64,000 bases of DNA from Phycisphaerales bacterium (GTDB lineage Bacteria; Planctomycetota; Phycisphaerae; Phycisphaerales; UBA1924). Made by a program: the position numbers and the translations under genes. The stretch lies in assembly GCA_028279375.1 (NCBI GenBank), contig JANQNW010000010.1, positions 248,001 through 312,000 of the forward strand. Direction: 5' to 3'. Position 1 is the stretch's first letter. Every line of letters begins with the position of its first letter. Shown in pieces: positions 43,088 through 51,919 of the stretch. Under the pieces are notes generated by a model. The model searched no databases and was not told the origin of the DNA. It saw nothing but the letters and a program-made list of their open reading frames with translations.

Positions 43088-43798
43088 TCAAGCGGATTGA
43101 CTCCGTAAGAGCGCCCCTATCTCCGGATCATCCGCCGTCAGCTCCTGAAGCAACTCAGCAAACCTCCGCTTAACCGTCTGTACGGCGGCCGCGGCGGCTT
43201 TCGAGGTGTCGAAGCCGTAGTCGGCGTGGATCTCATTGAGCGCGTGCGGCGTCGTGCTGGCCGTCGCAGGGTCGAGCACGCGATTGCGAAAGAGCTCCCA
43301 GTGGGCGGACTTGCCCTTGGCGCGAAAGTGCTCTTCGCAGAGGTCACGCGCTTCGGCGACGATCGTCATGGCCCAGCGCCGGTCGAAGAGGTCGTCGGCC
43401 TCGACGCCGCTGATCGACTGGAGGATCGACTCCTCGGCGTTGATCGCGGACTCTGTGATCGTCAAACTCGCCGCAGATCGAGCGTCCTTCCGATGCTGCT
43501 CGATTTCGAAGTTGCGAAGGGCGGTTCGGAGAAGCGAACGAAGTCTGCCACGGCTGCGATCAGCTTTCAGGAAGAGTTCGCGATGCAGTACGACGGTCGT
43601 AAAGAACGCCTGCGCCAGATCTTGTGCGCGGTCTCGCGCATGGCCTGATGCGCGATAGAAGGAGTAGACGCAGGGCCAGTACGAGGCGCAGAGTCGCTCT
43701 TCCGCCGCTCTCCTTCGCTCGGGAGCGTCGGCGCGCAGATCATCCACGAGCGTCCACTGAGTTGTCTGGAATCCCGAGTACGAAGCGTTCGCATTCAA
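43088..43798 (-). CDS. ECF-type RNA polymerase sigma factor
   Basis: The 236-residue protein resembles the sigma-70 ECF group expanded in planctomycetes. Region 2 is seen in ERLCASYWPCVYSFYRASGHARDRAQDLAQAFFTTVVLHRELF, and a helix-turn-helix (region 4) follows in the C-terminal part (YGFDTSKAAAAAVQTVKRRFAELLQEL). The start is uncertain. A TTG at 43798 has GGAAGGA seven bases upstream and gives the normal N-terminus (FQTTQWTLV soon after); an ATG at 43927 would add 43 low-complexity residues and overlap the kinase start. The divergent kinase suggests control by phosphorylation, a theme known for planctomycete ECF groups. Confidence 0.85.
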   Translation of the reverse strand: MNANASYSGFQTTQWTLVDDLRADAPERRRAAEERLCASYWPCVYSFYRASGHARDRAQDLAQAFFTTVVLHRELFLKADRSRGRLRSLLRTALRNFEIEQHRKDARSAASLTITESAINAEESILQSISGVEADDLFDRRWAMTIVAEARDLCEEHFRAKGKSAHWELFRNRVLDPATASTTPHALNEIHADYGFDTSKAAAAAVQTVKRRFAELLQELTADDPEIGALLRSQSA

Positions 43799-43925
43799 AG
43801 GGCTCGTCCTTCCCAACGGTCCTTTCGTGCGAGATCCTATATTGGCTCCCGATGCGCGTACAGGATCTTCGGGCGCATCCCCTGCGTGGGTGACGGATGG
43901 CGTGTGCGTGCCGTGAGGTCGGTGC

Positions 43926-45992
43926 ATGGATGGGCGCGGTGAGAAAAGCAGCGTCGGGTTCGACTACGACGGCATGAGTCGTTTGGTCAGCGCCGTGCAT
44001 GCGAAGGACGAGATGCATGACGCAGGACCTGATCCGTCACCCGGCCTGCCTGCCGTCGATGGGTATCGCCTTGAGCGATTCGTCGGCAGCGGGTCCGGGG
44101 GCGATGTGTACTCGGCGTTTCGCGACGGCTCGGATCGTCGCGTCGCCGTCAAGATGCTCAAGGGGAGGCCGGGTGACGATCGGCAGATGAAGCGCGCCCG
44201 ACGGGAGCTTCAGATTCTGGAAGATCTGCGTGTCGCCGCGGCGCCTCGTCTGCTTGATCATGGCATGCATGAGGACCGTCGCTTTCTCGTCACGGAGTTC
44301 GTCGAGGGTCTCCCGCTCGTTGAACACTGTGAGCGTGCCGACCATTCGATGCGTGAGCGCGTCGAACTCCTGGCGCTCGTTGCGGATGCGGTGCAGTCGA
44401 TTCACGAACAGGGCGTGATTCATCGCGACCTGAAGCCGTCGAACATCCTGGTGACGAAGCGTGGGCGGCCGATGATCGTCGATCTGGGCGTCGCGACGCT
44501 GAGCGAGCCTTCGTCGCTGGAGACGCTGACGGAAGAGGGCGCGCGAGTCGGGAGTCCGGCGTTCATGCCTCCTGAGCAGGCGCGCGGCGAGCGCGCAAAG
44601 ATCTCCACGCGAAGCGACGTGTACGGTCTCGGAGCGACGGCGTACTTCGCGCTGCTTGGCGCCGCTCCCCACGGCGACGACTCGGCGCGCGCAAGGAACT
44701 TCCGCACCTCGGCCTTCGAAGAGGCGATTCGTCCCCGCGAGGTGGATCGGGCATTTCCGAAGGACCTTTCGGCTGTGCTCATGAAGGCGTTGTCGCTGGC
44801 GCCGGAGAATCGGTACGCGTCGGCGTCGGAGTTCGCCGCGGATCTGAGGAGATGGCTCGCCGGCGATGCGGTCGAAGCACAGGCGCCGCGGTTTTGGACG
44901 CGCCTGACTCGATTGATGCAGCGACGGCCAGTGATGACGGCGATCGCGATCGGACTTCTCATGGGAACAAGTATCGGCAGTGGCTTTCTCGCGTACTCCG
45001 CCTGGCTAAACACAATGGCAGTTGGTCTCGATATCACGAATGAGCGCCGTACTGTGATTGTGCGAAGTCGAAATGGGCGAGAGCTTCATCGATGGGGCGA
45101 TCCGAACTCGAACCCCCCGGTGCAGTACAAATTCGCGGACTTATTCCAGGGTGTCGGCGACAGTCGAGCCGACGACCTTGTCGTCATCGCACTCCCTCGC
45201 GAGACCCAGACGGAGCATGCCGGTTCTGTCGCGGCGTTCCGTCCGCCTGACTTCGAGAATCCTGTCTGGACGAGCACATGTGCGTTTCCTCCGGAACGCG
45301 CTGTGCCGACCTTCGGTCGCGAGGTCACCGGCGAGTTTACGGTGAACAGAGGGATTCGAGCCGACGTGTTTCCCGAGATCGGGGGCGATGAGATTGTCGT
45401 GTGCTTCGCGCATCATCCGTGGTCGGCTGCGTGCATTCGCGTGCTCGCCCCGACCGGAGAACTGCTCTATGAACGATGGCACGACGGGCACGTCATGAGC
45501 GTGATGTGGCACGCTCCGAGCAATCAGCTTCTCGTCACGGCGCACTATTCGAGGTTCACGTGGGCATCGCTGGGACTTGCGGGAAAGTCTCTCACCTCAG
45601 CGCCGGTCGTCGCATTCGCACTGCGTCCAGAACTCGGAAGCGCCGGCGACATATTGCGCCCGATGGAGCGTTCACACTCGCTGCCATGGGAATCGTCGGC
45701 GGTGTGGTATCGGATGCTGCTGCCGGCAGAAATCCTGGGCAGATATGACCTGAATCGAGCTGTCGTCAGGCCCGCAAGCAATCCTGTTTCGCCGGACGCG
45801 GTGGCAGGACTGAATGTGTACTCGTCCGATGGGGGAAACGGGGTTCATTTCCTTCTTCGCCCTGATGGTCGGACGACGTACTGGTTTGCCGCAGATTCCT
45901 ACAAGGAATACCTTGACGCAGACGACGATCTTCGGCGACTTGAGTGGTCAGTCGTGCCTCCGCCGCTTCCAGGGAAGACCTCCGGCAACTGA
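43926..45992 (+). CDS. Membrane Ser/Thr protein kinase with extracytoplasmic sensor domain
   Basis: The 688-residue protein has a Hanks-type kinase domain at about residues 46-310: glycine loop GSGSGGDVY, ATP lysine Lys76 in VAVKML, catalytic loop HRDLKPSN (His166) and DLG in place of the usual DFG, then GSPAFMPPEQ. One membrane helix lies at about 338-360. The C-terminal 320 residues face outwards and are rich in short strands, with no recognised family; they may sense an external signal. The ATG at 43926 has GAGGT six bases upstream. It is divergent from the ECF sigma factor gene, a likely partner. Confidence 0.92.
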   Translation: MDGRGEKSSVGFDYDGMSRLVSAVHAKDEMHDAGPDPSPGLPAVDGYRLERFVGSGSGGDVYSAFRDGSDRRVAVKMLKGRPGDDRQMKRARRELQILEDLRVAAAPRLLDHGMHEDRRFLVTEFVEGLPLVEHCERADHSMRERVELLALVADAVQSIHEQGVIHRDLKPSNILVTKRGRPMIVDLGVATLSEPSSLETLTEEGARVGSPAFMPPEQARGERAKISTRSDVYGLGATAYFALLGAAPHGDDSARARNFRTSAFEEAIRPREVDRAFPKDLSAVLMKALSLAPENRYASASEFAADLRRWLAGDAVEAQAPRFWTRLTRLMQRRPVMTAIAIGLLMGTSIGSGFLAYSAWLNTMAVGLDITNERRTVIVRSRNGRELHRWGDPNSNPPVQYKFADLFQGVGDSRADDLVVIALPRETQTEHAGSVAAFRPPDFENPVWTSTCAFPPERAVPTFGREVTGEFTVNRGIRADVFPEIGGDEIVVCFAHHPWSAACIRVLAPTGELLYERWHDGHVMSVMWHAPSNQLLVTAHYSRFTWASLGLAGKSLTSAPVVAFALRPELGSAGDILRPMERSHSLPWESSAVWYRMLLPAEILGRYDLNRAVVRPASNPVSPDAVAGLNVYSSDGGNGVHFLLRPDGRTTYWFAADSYKEYLDADDDLRRLEWSVVPPPLPGKTSGN

Positions 45993-46008
45993 CAACAGAT
46001 GGCGCCGT

Positions 46009-47412
46009 TTAACCGATCTTCTCGCGCCCGCCCATGTATGGCCGGAGCGCCTTCGGCACCGTCACCCTGCCGTCGTCATTCTGATACATCTCGAGAATCG
46101 GAATGAGAATGCGCGGGCTGGCGGCGACGGTGTTGTTCAGGGAATGACACACCGCGGGTTTGCCGCCCGTGGATTCACCGCGATAGCGCATGTTCAGTCT
46201 GCGGCACTGGAAGTCGTAGAGGCGCGAGGCGCTGTGGGTCTCGCCGTAGGCGCCGGTGGGGCGGCCATCGGAATCGTCGGCGCCGCGCCCGGGCATCCAG
46301 CATTCGATGTCGATCATGTCTGCGTTCTTGACGCCGAGGTCGCCAGTGCAGCACTGAAGCAGGCGATAGGGGAGCTCGAGCGACTGCAGCAGTTCCTCGA
46401 CGTAGCCGATCATCTTCTTGTGCCAGTCGCGACTCTCCTGCTCATCCGCCTTGCAGATGACGACCTGCTCGACCTTGTCGAACTGATGGATGCGGAAGAG
46501 ACCAGCGGTGTCCTTGCCGGCCGCTCCGGCTTCGCGCCGGAAGCAGGTTGAGACGGTCGTGTACTTCAGGGGAAGCACGGACTCATCGAGGATTTCGCCT
46601 TCGTGCAGCCCCATGAGTCCGACCTCGCCGGTGCCGGTGAGGAAGAGGTCGTGGCCGGAGCCGCGCTTGGACTCTTCGATGTGATATGCCTGATCGCGCC
46701 CGTGCGGGAAGAAGCCGGTGCCCTCCATGCACTCCTCGCGCACGATGACGGGGACGCTCGTCGGGGAGAATCCGTGCTTCTCGACCATGAAGTCGAAGGC
46801 GTAGCGCAGGATGGCCTGATGGAGTCGCATGCCATCGCCGGTGAGGACGTAGCTGCGTGAGCCAGCCATCTTGACGCCGCGCTCGAAGTCCACGAGGCCC
46901 AGTTCGTGGATGAGCTCGATGTGGGTCTTGTGGGGAAAGCCCTTGTTGTCCTTAAAGGGCTTCGACTGGTCGAACCAGTCTGGGCTCCAGGTTCGGAGTT
47001 CGATGTTGTCGTCGGCGGATTCGCCGACCGGGACGTCGTCATCCGGCGGCAGGGGCACATGCAGAATGAGATCGTTGAGTTCCGGGTCGATCTCGCTGAT
47101 GGCGGCTTCGAGCGACTGGATTCGATCCTTGAGGGCGGCGGGGCGGGAGCGGAGCGCAGTCAGTTCAGCCTCGAGGCGGGTCTTCTCATCGCCTTCGGCC
47201 TTCTTCAGCTGGCCCATGAGCTTCCCGATCTGGGGGCCCGCGGCTTTCTCGAGCTGGCGCTGCTCGGCACGGAGGGATTCCTGCTCGGTGAGCGTCGCGC
47301 GTCGCTTCTCGTCGAGCTCGATCAGTCGATCGATATGCACATCGACGCCCTTGCGCTTGGCGCCGAGTTGAAAGCGAACCGGATCCTCCCTGAGGAGCTT
47401 CAAATCGATCAT
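46009..47412 (-). CDS. serS: Seryl-tRNA synthetase
   Basis: The enzyme charges tRNA-Ser. The 467-residue protein has the N-terminal coiled-coil arm for tRNA binding (about residues 30-105, rich in Lys/Glu/Leu) and a class II catalytic core: motif 2 in VSTCFRREAGAAGKDTAGLFRIHQF and motif 3 in NNTVAASPRILIPILEMYQ. It begins MIDLKLLREDP as usual. A pair of 17-18-base direct repeats lies 52-91 bases upstream of the start. The stop is 16 bases from the convergent kinase stop. Confidence 0.97.
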   Translation of the reverse strand: MIDLKLLREDPVRFQLGAKRKGVDVHIDRLIELDEKRRATLTEQESLRAEQRQLEKAAGPQIGKLMGQLKKAEGDEKTRLEAELTALRSRPAALKDRIQSLEAAISEIDPELNDLILHVPLPPDDDVPVGESADDNIELRTWSPDWFDQSKPFKDNKGFPHKTHIELIHELGLVDFERGVKMAGSRSYVLTGDGMRLHQAILRYAFDFMVEKHGFSPTSVPVIVREECMEGTGFFPHGRDQAYHIEESKRGSGHDLFLTGTGEVGLMGLHEGEILDESVLPLKYTTVSTCFRREAGAAGKDTAGLFRIHQFDKVEQVVICKADEQESRDWHKKMIGYVEELLQSLELPYRLLQCCTGDLGVKNADMIDIECWMPGRGADDSDGRPTGAYGETHSASRLYDFQCRRLNMRYRGESTGGKPAVCHSLNNTVAASPRILIPILEMYQNDDGRVTVPKALRPYMGGREKIG

Positions 47413-47463
47413 GGCGGGATGTTAAGCAAAGCGCCTGCGATGCGCGCAGAGGTGTGCGAACGA

Positions 47464-47503
47464 GCGCCGACGCGCATATGCGATGGCGCCGAGCGCGCAT
47501 ATG
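47464..47503. repeat. Pair of direct repeats upstream of serS
   Basis: GCGCCGACGCGCATATG (47464-47480) and GCGCCGAGCGCGCATATG (47486-47503) are near-identical, 22 bases from start to start, or about two helical turns. They lie between serS and the terminator at 47521, where a repressor or activator could bind. They could also be a chance duplication. Confidence 0.6.
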
Positions 47504-47520
47504 AGGAAATGTGATGAGTC

Positions 47521-47559
47521 AAAAAAAGCCGAGGCCACCCGTCACCAGGTGGCCGCGGC
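47521..47559 (-). terminator. Strong intrinsic terminator upstream of serS
   Basis: On the minus strand a 12-bp stem with one mismatch (47528-47539 with 47548-47559, 8-base loop) is followed by seven T residues. No annotated gene ends here: the nearest upstream minus-strand gene, nadK, stops 437 bases earlier. It therefore ends either a long nadK 3' tail or a separate RNA. Confidence 0.88.
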
Positions 47560-47996
47560 TTCTGCCACACAGCGCGGGGCGCTGCGTGTTTAGTTTGGTG
47601 GTTGGGCTATCTCCACCCTCCCCCTGACGCCGAATCGCTCAACTGCAATTCGGTTTGACGTGTCTTCCATGGCTGCCAGCCCAGCGACAACCATTCCTTG
47701 TTCTCCCGGCGAACCGGGAACCTCAGGAATGAGGCGGTGACGTGTCTGCCCCATTTCTAGGGCTTCCCTCCAACCCCCGCAGCCGAGGCCGCGGGTGCTT
47801 CCACTCCTACCGCTGGCAACATAACCACCGCCTCATGCTCAGGCTAGATGGAATTGCCGGAATGCCTGAAAAAACCGGCATTCCTGACGCAGCTTGCGCG
47901 CATTCCCCATCTTCTCAAGGGCCCTGATTCTGAGGGAGCATTGCCTGGATTAACAAGGACCCGTGCATCGCCTACTCGGCGACTATGAGAACCCGC
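47560..47996 (-). ncRNA. Gene-free structured region, candidate non-coding RNA
   Basis: These 437 bases hold no convincing reading frame but many complementary segments. ATGAGGCGGT (47730-47739) matches ACCGCCTCAT about 90 bases later, enclosing a CCCGC/GCGGG hairpin. A GGAATGCC/GGCATTCC hairpin lies near 47860, a CCCGG-cgaa-CCGGG hairpin near 47710, and a GCAGCGC/GCGCTG hairpin just before the terminator. A weak promoter-like pair (TTGTTA, CAGAAT) lies on the minus strand near its upstream end. I compared it by eye with RNase P, tmRNA, SRP RNA and T-box signatures and found none. The RNA is a suggestion only. Confidence 0.35.
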
Positions 47997-48860
47997 CTAG
48001 CGACCCGGGAATGCGGCCCAGTGCATCTTGCGATGGAGCGTTTGCCAGTAGTGGGCGCCGGGGTTGCGCACGAGCTCAATTGTGCGCGAGTGCTCAGTCA
48101 ATTCGATGATGTCGCCCTTGCGGACGCGTCGATCGACCTGGCCGTCGAGGACGAGCGTGGAGCCGCCATGAGTGCCGTCGTTGGCCTCGAGGACCTCGAT
48201 TCGAACGGTCGAGCGCGATGGCGCGACGATCGATCGGAACGCGAGCGAATGCGCCGCGAGGGGCGTAATGACAATGGCGTCGAGATCAGGAGAGATAATG
48301 GGGCCGCCGGCGGAGACGTTGTAAGCCGTTGAACCGACGGCGGTTGAGACGATCACGCCGTCGCCGCGGAGGGGCGGCCCCGGTTCGCCATCAAAGGTCA
48401 GGCCGAGTTCGATCATTCGGAATGGCGGGCCCGCGGTGACAACGCAGTCGTTCATCGCCAAGCCTCGGAATTGAGACTGCGGATCGCCTGCGCTGGCGTG
48501 CGTCACCTGGAGGAGCACCCTGCGGCTCGTTGTCAGGGCGGCTCCACCCAGAAGGGCAGGGCCGTGCTCGCGGAAGGCGTCGAGATCGAACTCGGCGAGG
48601 AAGCCGAGGTTCCCGAGATTGACGCCGAGGATGGGGAGGCCGAGAGCTTCGGTGCGTCGAGCCTGTGCGAGGAGGGTGCCGTCGCCACCGAGAACGACGA
48701 CGAGATCGGCGCCCTGGGCGTCGAGGATCGGCTCGTCGGTGTCGGCTTCGAGTTCGGCGGCGATCGTCGCATCCGCGCTGATGATCGAGCGCGATTCGTC
48801 AAGCGCGTTCTCGACACGTTCCTTCGAGCGGTTGACGAGGAGGAGGACGGATCGGCCCAT
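47997..48860 (-). CDS. nadK: NAD kinase
   Basis: The enzyme phosphorylates NAD to NADP. The 287-residue protein has the family's GGDGTLL motif (VVVLGGDGTLLAQARR) with its catalytic Asp, then GVNLGNLGFLAEF and the STAVGSTAYNVSAGGPI active-site segment. It is last in an apparent operon with dxs and the polyprenyl synthase; dxs ends 24 bases upstream. NADPH is used by the MEP pathway, which gives the pairing some sense. A GGAACC-type ribosome site precedes the start. Confidence 0.95.
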   Translation of the reverse strand: MGRSVLLLVNRSKERVENALDESRSIISADATIAAELEADTDEPILDAQGADLVVVLGGDGTLLAQARRTEALGLPILGVNLGNLGFLAEFDLDAFREHGPALLGGAALTTSRRVLLQVTHASAGDPQSQFRGLAMNDCVVTAGPPFRMIELGLTFDGEPGPPLRGDGVIVSTAVGSTAYNVSAGGPIISPDLDAIVITPLAAHSLAFRSIVAPSRSTVRIEVLEANDGTHGGSTLVLDGQVDRRVRKGDIIELTEHSRTIELVRNPGAHYWQTLHRKMHWAAFPGR

Positions 48861-48884
48861 GGGCGGGAGGTTCCTTCGGGGGCC

Positions 48885-50849
48885 TCAGCGGGCGCTCTGC
48901 TCGCCGGCGCCGAGATCGATTGAGCGCGTCTCGACGCGGAGTCGCCTCGCTGCGTGGGCGCTGCGAAGCGCCGCAGTGATGGACTCGACGTCGAGCCCTG
49001 CCTCCGAGAGCTGCGCATCCCGAGGGTTCTGGCGGATCCACGCGTCCGGCAGACCGAGTCTGCGAACGCCTGTCGCATCCAGTTCGAGACGGGCGGCGGT
49101 CTCGAGCACGGCGCTTCCGAATCCGCCAGTCAGGGCGTGATCTTCTATGGTGAGAATCGGGACGTCCCGTGTCAGCAGGCGCTCGAGAAGTTCTTCGTCG
49201 ATGGGCTTGGCGAAGCGGGCGTCGAACACCGCGACGGACATCTCGTCATCGAGCCCTCTCGCAGCTTCGAGCGCGGTCAATGCCGGCGCCCCGAAGGCGA
49301 GGACAGCGACATCAGCTGTTCTCTCGTCGCCCGCCAGCAGTCGGGCCTTCCCGATCTCGAATGCCGGGCACGGCTCTTCGAGCAGATCCTCCGGCACGTT
49401 GGCTCGCGGATAGCGGACGGCCGAGAGTCCCTGCTCGTAGTGGCGCATCAGCTCGAGCGCCTCACGGAGTGAGGGCTCATCGATCGCGGCCATCAGCAGC
49501 GCTCCCGGGAGCGATCTGAGGAGTGCGACATCGCAGAATCCGTGGTGCACGGCGCCGTCGCCTCCGACAAGGCCGGCGCGATCGAGGCAGAGTCTGACGG
49601 GCAGCCCTTGCAGCGCGACTTCCTGGAACGCCTGATCGAATGCGCGCTGGAGGAACGTGGAGTAGACGGCGTAGAAGGGCTTGAATCCCGTTCGGGCAAG
49701 TCCGGCCATCATGTCCATCGCATGCGATTCGCAGATGCCGGTGTCCCAGGCCCGATCCGGGAAGCGCTCGATCGCCTTGACGACGCCTGTGCCATCGGGC
49801 ATCGCGGCGGTGCAGGCGACGATCTTGTCATCCGCCTCCATGAGATCGACCAGCGCGTCGGCGAAGGCGCTCGTGAAGCTCCGCCCCTTCTTGTTGATCT
49901 CGACGCGGCATCCATCGACCTTGAAGGCAGCGGGCGAATGGAAGGTGGTGGCGTCGCCTTCCGAGAAGTCGAAGCCCTTGCCCTTGGTGGTCTTGACGTG
50001 GAGCACCATCGGTCGGTCAAAATCCCGCGCTTCTACGAGCACTTCAATCAGCGTCGGGAAGTCGTGGCCGTCGATGGGGCCGACGGTGAGCAATCCGAAG
50101 TGCTCGAACCACGAGTGCTCGGCGATCATCGCCTTGGTCGCTTCACCGGCGCGGTGGTAGGCCTCTTCGAGCATGTGTCCGCCAGGGATCCGGTCGAGCA
50201 CGCGATGCGCCTGGCGCTTGAAGTCGGTGTAGAGGGGACTGGTGCGTACGCGATCGAAGTACCGCGAGACGGCGCCCTGCGGCCTGGCGATCGACATGCC
50301 GTTGTCGTTGAGCACGACGAGCATCTGGCGGTTGAGCGTGCCGGCGTTGTTGAGGCCTTCCATGGCGACGCCGTTGACGATGGAGGCGTCGCCGACGAGC
50401 GCTACGACGCGCCGGCCATCAGGATTCTCGACGGGATCGAACGACTCGCCGCTCAGCACGTCGCCGCGGGCCATGCCGACGGCCGTCGAGATTGCAGTCC
50501 CTGCGTGACCGACAGAGAAGAGATCGAAGTCAGATTCGAGCGGTTCGGGGAAGCCGGAGATGCCTTCGCGCGTCCGCAGACCCTCGAGCTGATCCTGCCT
50601 GCCGGTCAGGAGCTTGTGCGGATAGCACTGGTGGCCGACGTCGAAGAGCAGCCGGTCGACGCCGAAGTCGAAGACATAGTGGAGTGCGATCGTAAGTTCG
50701 ACGACGCCCAGGTTCGGCGCGAGGTGACCGCCGGAGCGGCTGACCTGATTGCAGATCGCGCTTCGCATCTCCTCCGCGAGCTGGGGGAGCTTCTCGAGCG
50801 GGAGCTTCCTGAGGTCGGCGGGGCTCTGGATGGTCGACAGCAACTGCAT
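48885..50849 (-). CDS. dxs: 1-deoxy-D-xylulose-5-phosphate synthase
   Basis: This thiamine-diphosphate enzyme condenses pyruvate and glyceraldehyde-3-phosphate at the start of the MEP isoprenoid pathway. The 654-residue protein has the N-terminal HLAPNLGVVELTIALHYVFD, the thiamine-binding GDASIVNGVAMEGLNNAG (motif GDG-N30-N as GDA), and a transketolase-like pyrimidine domain with DRAGLVGGDGAVHHG. The start at 50849 is favoured by AAGGA just upstream; a GTG at 50876 would add nine residues. It lies between the polyprenyl synthase and nadK genes, all on the minus strand. Confidence 0.96.
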   Translation of the reverse strand: MQLLSTIQSPADLRKLPLEKLPQLAEEMRSAICNQVSRSGGHLAPNLGVVELTIALHYVFDFGVDRLLFDVGHQCYPHKLLTGRQDQLEGLRTREGISGFPEPLESDFDLFSVGHAGTAISTAVGMARGDVLSGESFDPVENPDGRRVVALVGDASIVNGVAMEGLNNAGTLNRQMLVVLNDNGMSIARPQGAVSRYFDRVRTSPLYTDFKRQAHRVLDRIPGGHMLEEAYHRAGEATKAMIAEHSWFEHFGLLTVGPIDGHDFPTLIEVLVEARDFDRPMVLHVKTTKGKGFDFSEGDATTFHSPAAFKVDGCRVEINKKGRSFTSAFADALVDLMEADDKIVACTAAMPDGTGVVKAIERFPDRAWDTGICESHAMDMMAGLARTGFKPFYAVYSTFLQRAFDQAFQEVALQGLPVRLCLDRAGLVGGDGAVHHGFCDVALLRSLPGALLMAAIDEPSLREALELMRHYEQGLSAVRYPRANVPEDLLEEPCPAFEIGKARLLAGDERTADVAVLAFGAPALTALEAARGLDDEMSVAVFDARFAKPIDEELLERLLTRDVPILTIEDHALTGGFGSAVLETAARLELDATGVRRLGLPDAWIRQNPRDAQLSEAGLDVESITAALRSAHAARRLRVETRSIDLGAGEQSAR

Positions 50850-50903
50850 CTGGTCCTTCACGATCGGGGCCGACACTATAGCTCCGCTTCCGGCGACTCT
50901 CGC

Positions 50904-51836
50904 CTATGCAGTTCGTACGGTGAGGAAGTCTGCGAGATCGGCCAGACTGCCGCCGGCGGGCCCGAATTCAGCGATCGAGGCCTTCGCCACTTCGAGTTGT
51001 TCGTCGATGACGGCGCGTGCTTTCTCGACGCCGAGGACGGAGGGATAGGTGAGTTTGCCGGCAAGCTGGTCTTTACCGGTCCTCTTTCCCGCGCGCTCCG
51101 TCGACTGCTCGACATCGAGGAGATCATCGACGACCTGGAACATGAGTCCGATGGCCTCGCCGTATCGGGACATGGCCCCGATCCGGTCGTCGCCGGCGTC
51201 CGCGCAGATGGCGCCCATGCGGCAGGCGGCGCGGATGAGCGCGCCAGTCTTGTTTCGATGAATCAGCTCCAGTCGTTCCTGGTCCGAGAGCTCGCGATCG
51301 AGGCCGCCGAACGTGTCGTAGACCTGTCCTTCGATCATGGCCATCGCGCCGCGGGAGAGCTCGCCGACGAGGGCCGCCTGACGATCGGCGGGCGCGCTTG
51401 CTGTCGAGAGCGCGCGAAAAGCGAGGCTCATCAGCGCATCGCCTGCGAGGATGGCCATGGCCTCACCGCGCGCGATGTGCAGCGTCGGGCGACCGCGCCG
51501 CAGATCGTCATCATCCATCGAGGGAAGATCGTCATGGACGAGGCTGAACGCGTGAATGCACTCCAGCGCCATGCACGCGGGGAGCGCGTCTTCGATCGCG
51601 CCGGCGCATGTCTGGCACGAGAGCGCAACGAGCAGCGGGCGGAGGCGCTTGCCGGGCGCGAGGAGGGCGTAGCGGATTGCATCATCAAGCGACTCGGGGA
51701 GGCTCTCCGCAGCGAGTCGCTCATCCATGAACTGATCGACGCGCTCAATGATTGCGGCGCTCTCTGCTGGCAGGCGCAAGTCGCTCATGTCGGTCTGTGA
51801 ATCTCCGGCGACTGAGGTGTCCGCACGCGTGGACAT
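50904..51836 (-). CDS. ispA: Polyprenyl (farnesyl/geranylgeranyl) diphosphate synthase
   Basis: The enzyme extends allylic diphosphates with isopentenyl diphosphate. The 310-residue protein has both aspartate-rich motifs: DDLPSMDDDD (with the two-residue insertion typical of bacterial FPP synthases) and DDLLD. PGKRLRPLL and HNKTGALI (as HRNKTGALI) supply the diphosphate-binding residues. The product chain length cannot be read with certainty; farnesyl is most likely from the insertion. The start could be 51836 or further in at 51788. It is first in the unit with dxs and nadK. Confidence 0.92.
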   Translation of the reverse strand: MSTRADTSVAGDSQTDMSDLRLPAESAAIIERVDQFMDERLAAESLPESLDDAIRYALLAPGKRLRPLLVALSCQTCAGAIEDALPACMALECIHAFSLVHDDLPSMDDDDLRRGRPTLHIARGEAMAILAGDALMSLAFRALSTASAPADRQAALVGELSRGAMAMIEGQVYDTFGGLDRELSDQERLELIHRNKTGALIRAACRMGAICADAGDDRIGAMSRYGEAIGLMFQVVDDLLDVEQSTERAGKRTGKDQLAGKLTYPSVLGVEKARAVIDEQLEVAKASIAEFGPAGGSLADLADFLTVRTA

Positions 51837-51919
51837 GTCCGAAGTGTAGCGATGGCGCAAGTGCGGGCTGCGGAGCGGGGATGCACGTCGGGCGCCGTGA
51901 GCCGATATGATCGATTCTC

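Noticed and set aside
47742..47927. 61-codon frame within the structured region
   Set aside because: No ribosome site, no similarity I know, and the region is dominated by inverted repeats.
47521..47996. RNase P RNA, tmRNA, SRP RNA or a serS T-box
   Set aside because: The conserved GAGGAAAGTCC core, a tmRNA TTCGA T-arm with tag frame, the GGAAGG SRP loop and the T-box TGGNACCGCG sequence are all absent by eye on both strands. A covariance search would settle it.
49542..51800. A 752-codon open frame on the plus strand
   Set aside because: It is antisense to dxs and the polyprenyl synthase, both of which have full family motifs. The long frame follows from GC-rich codon bias.
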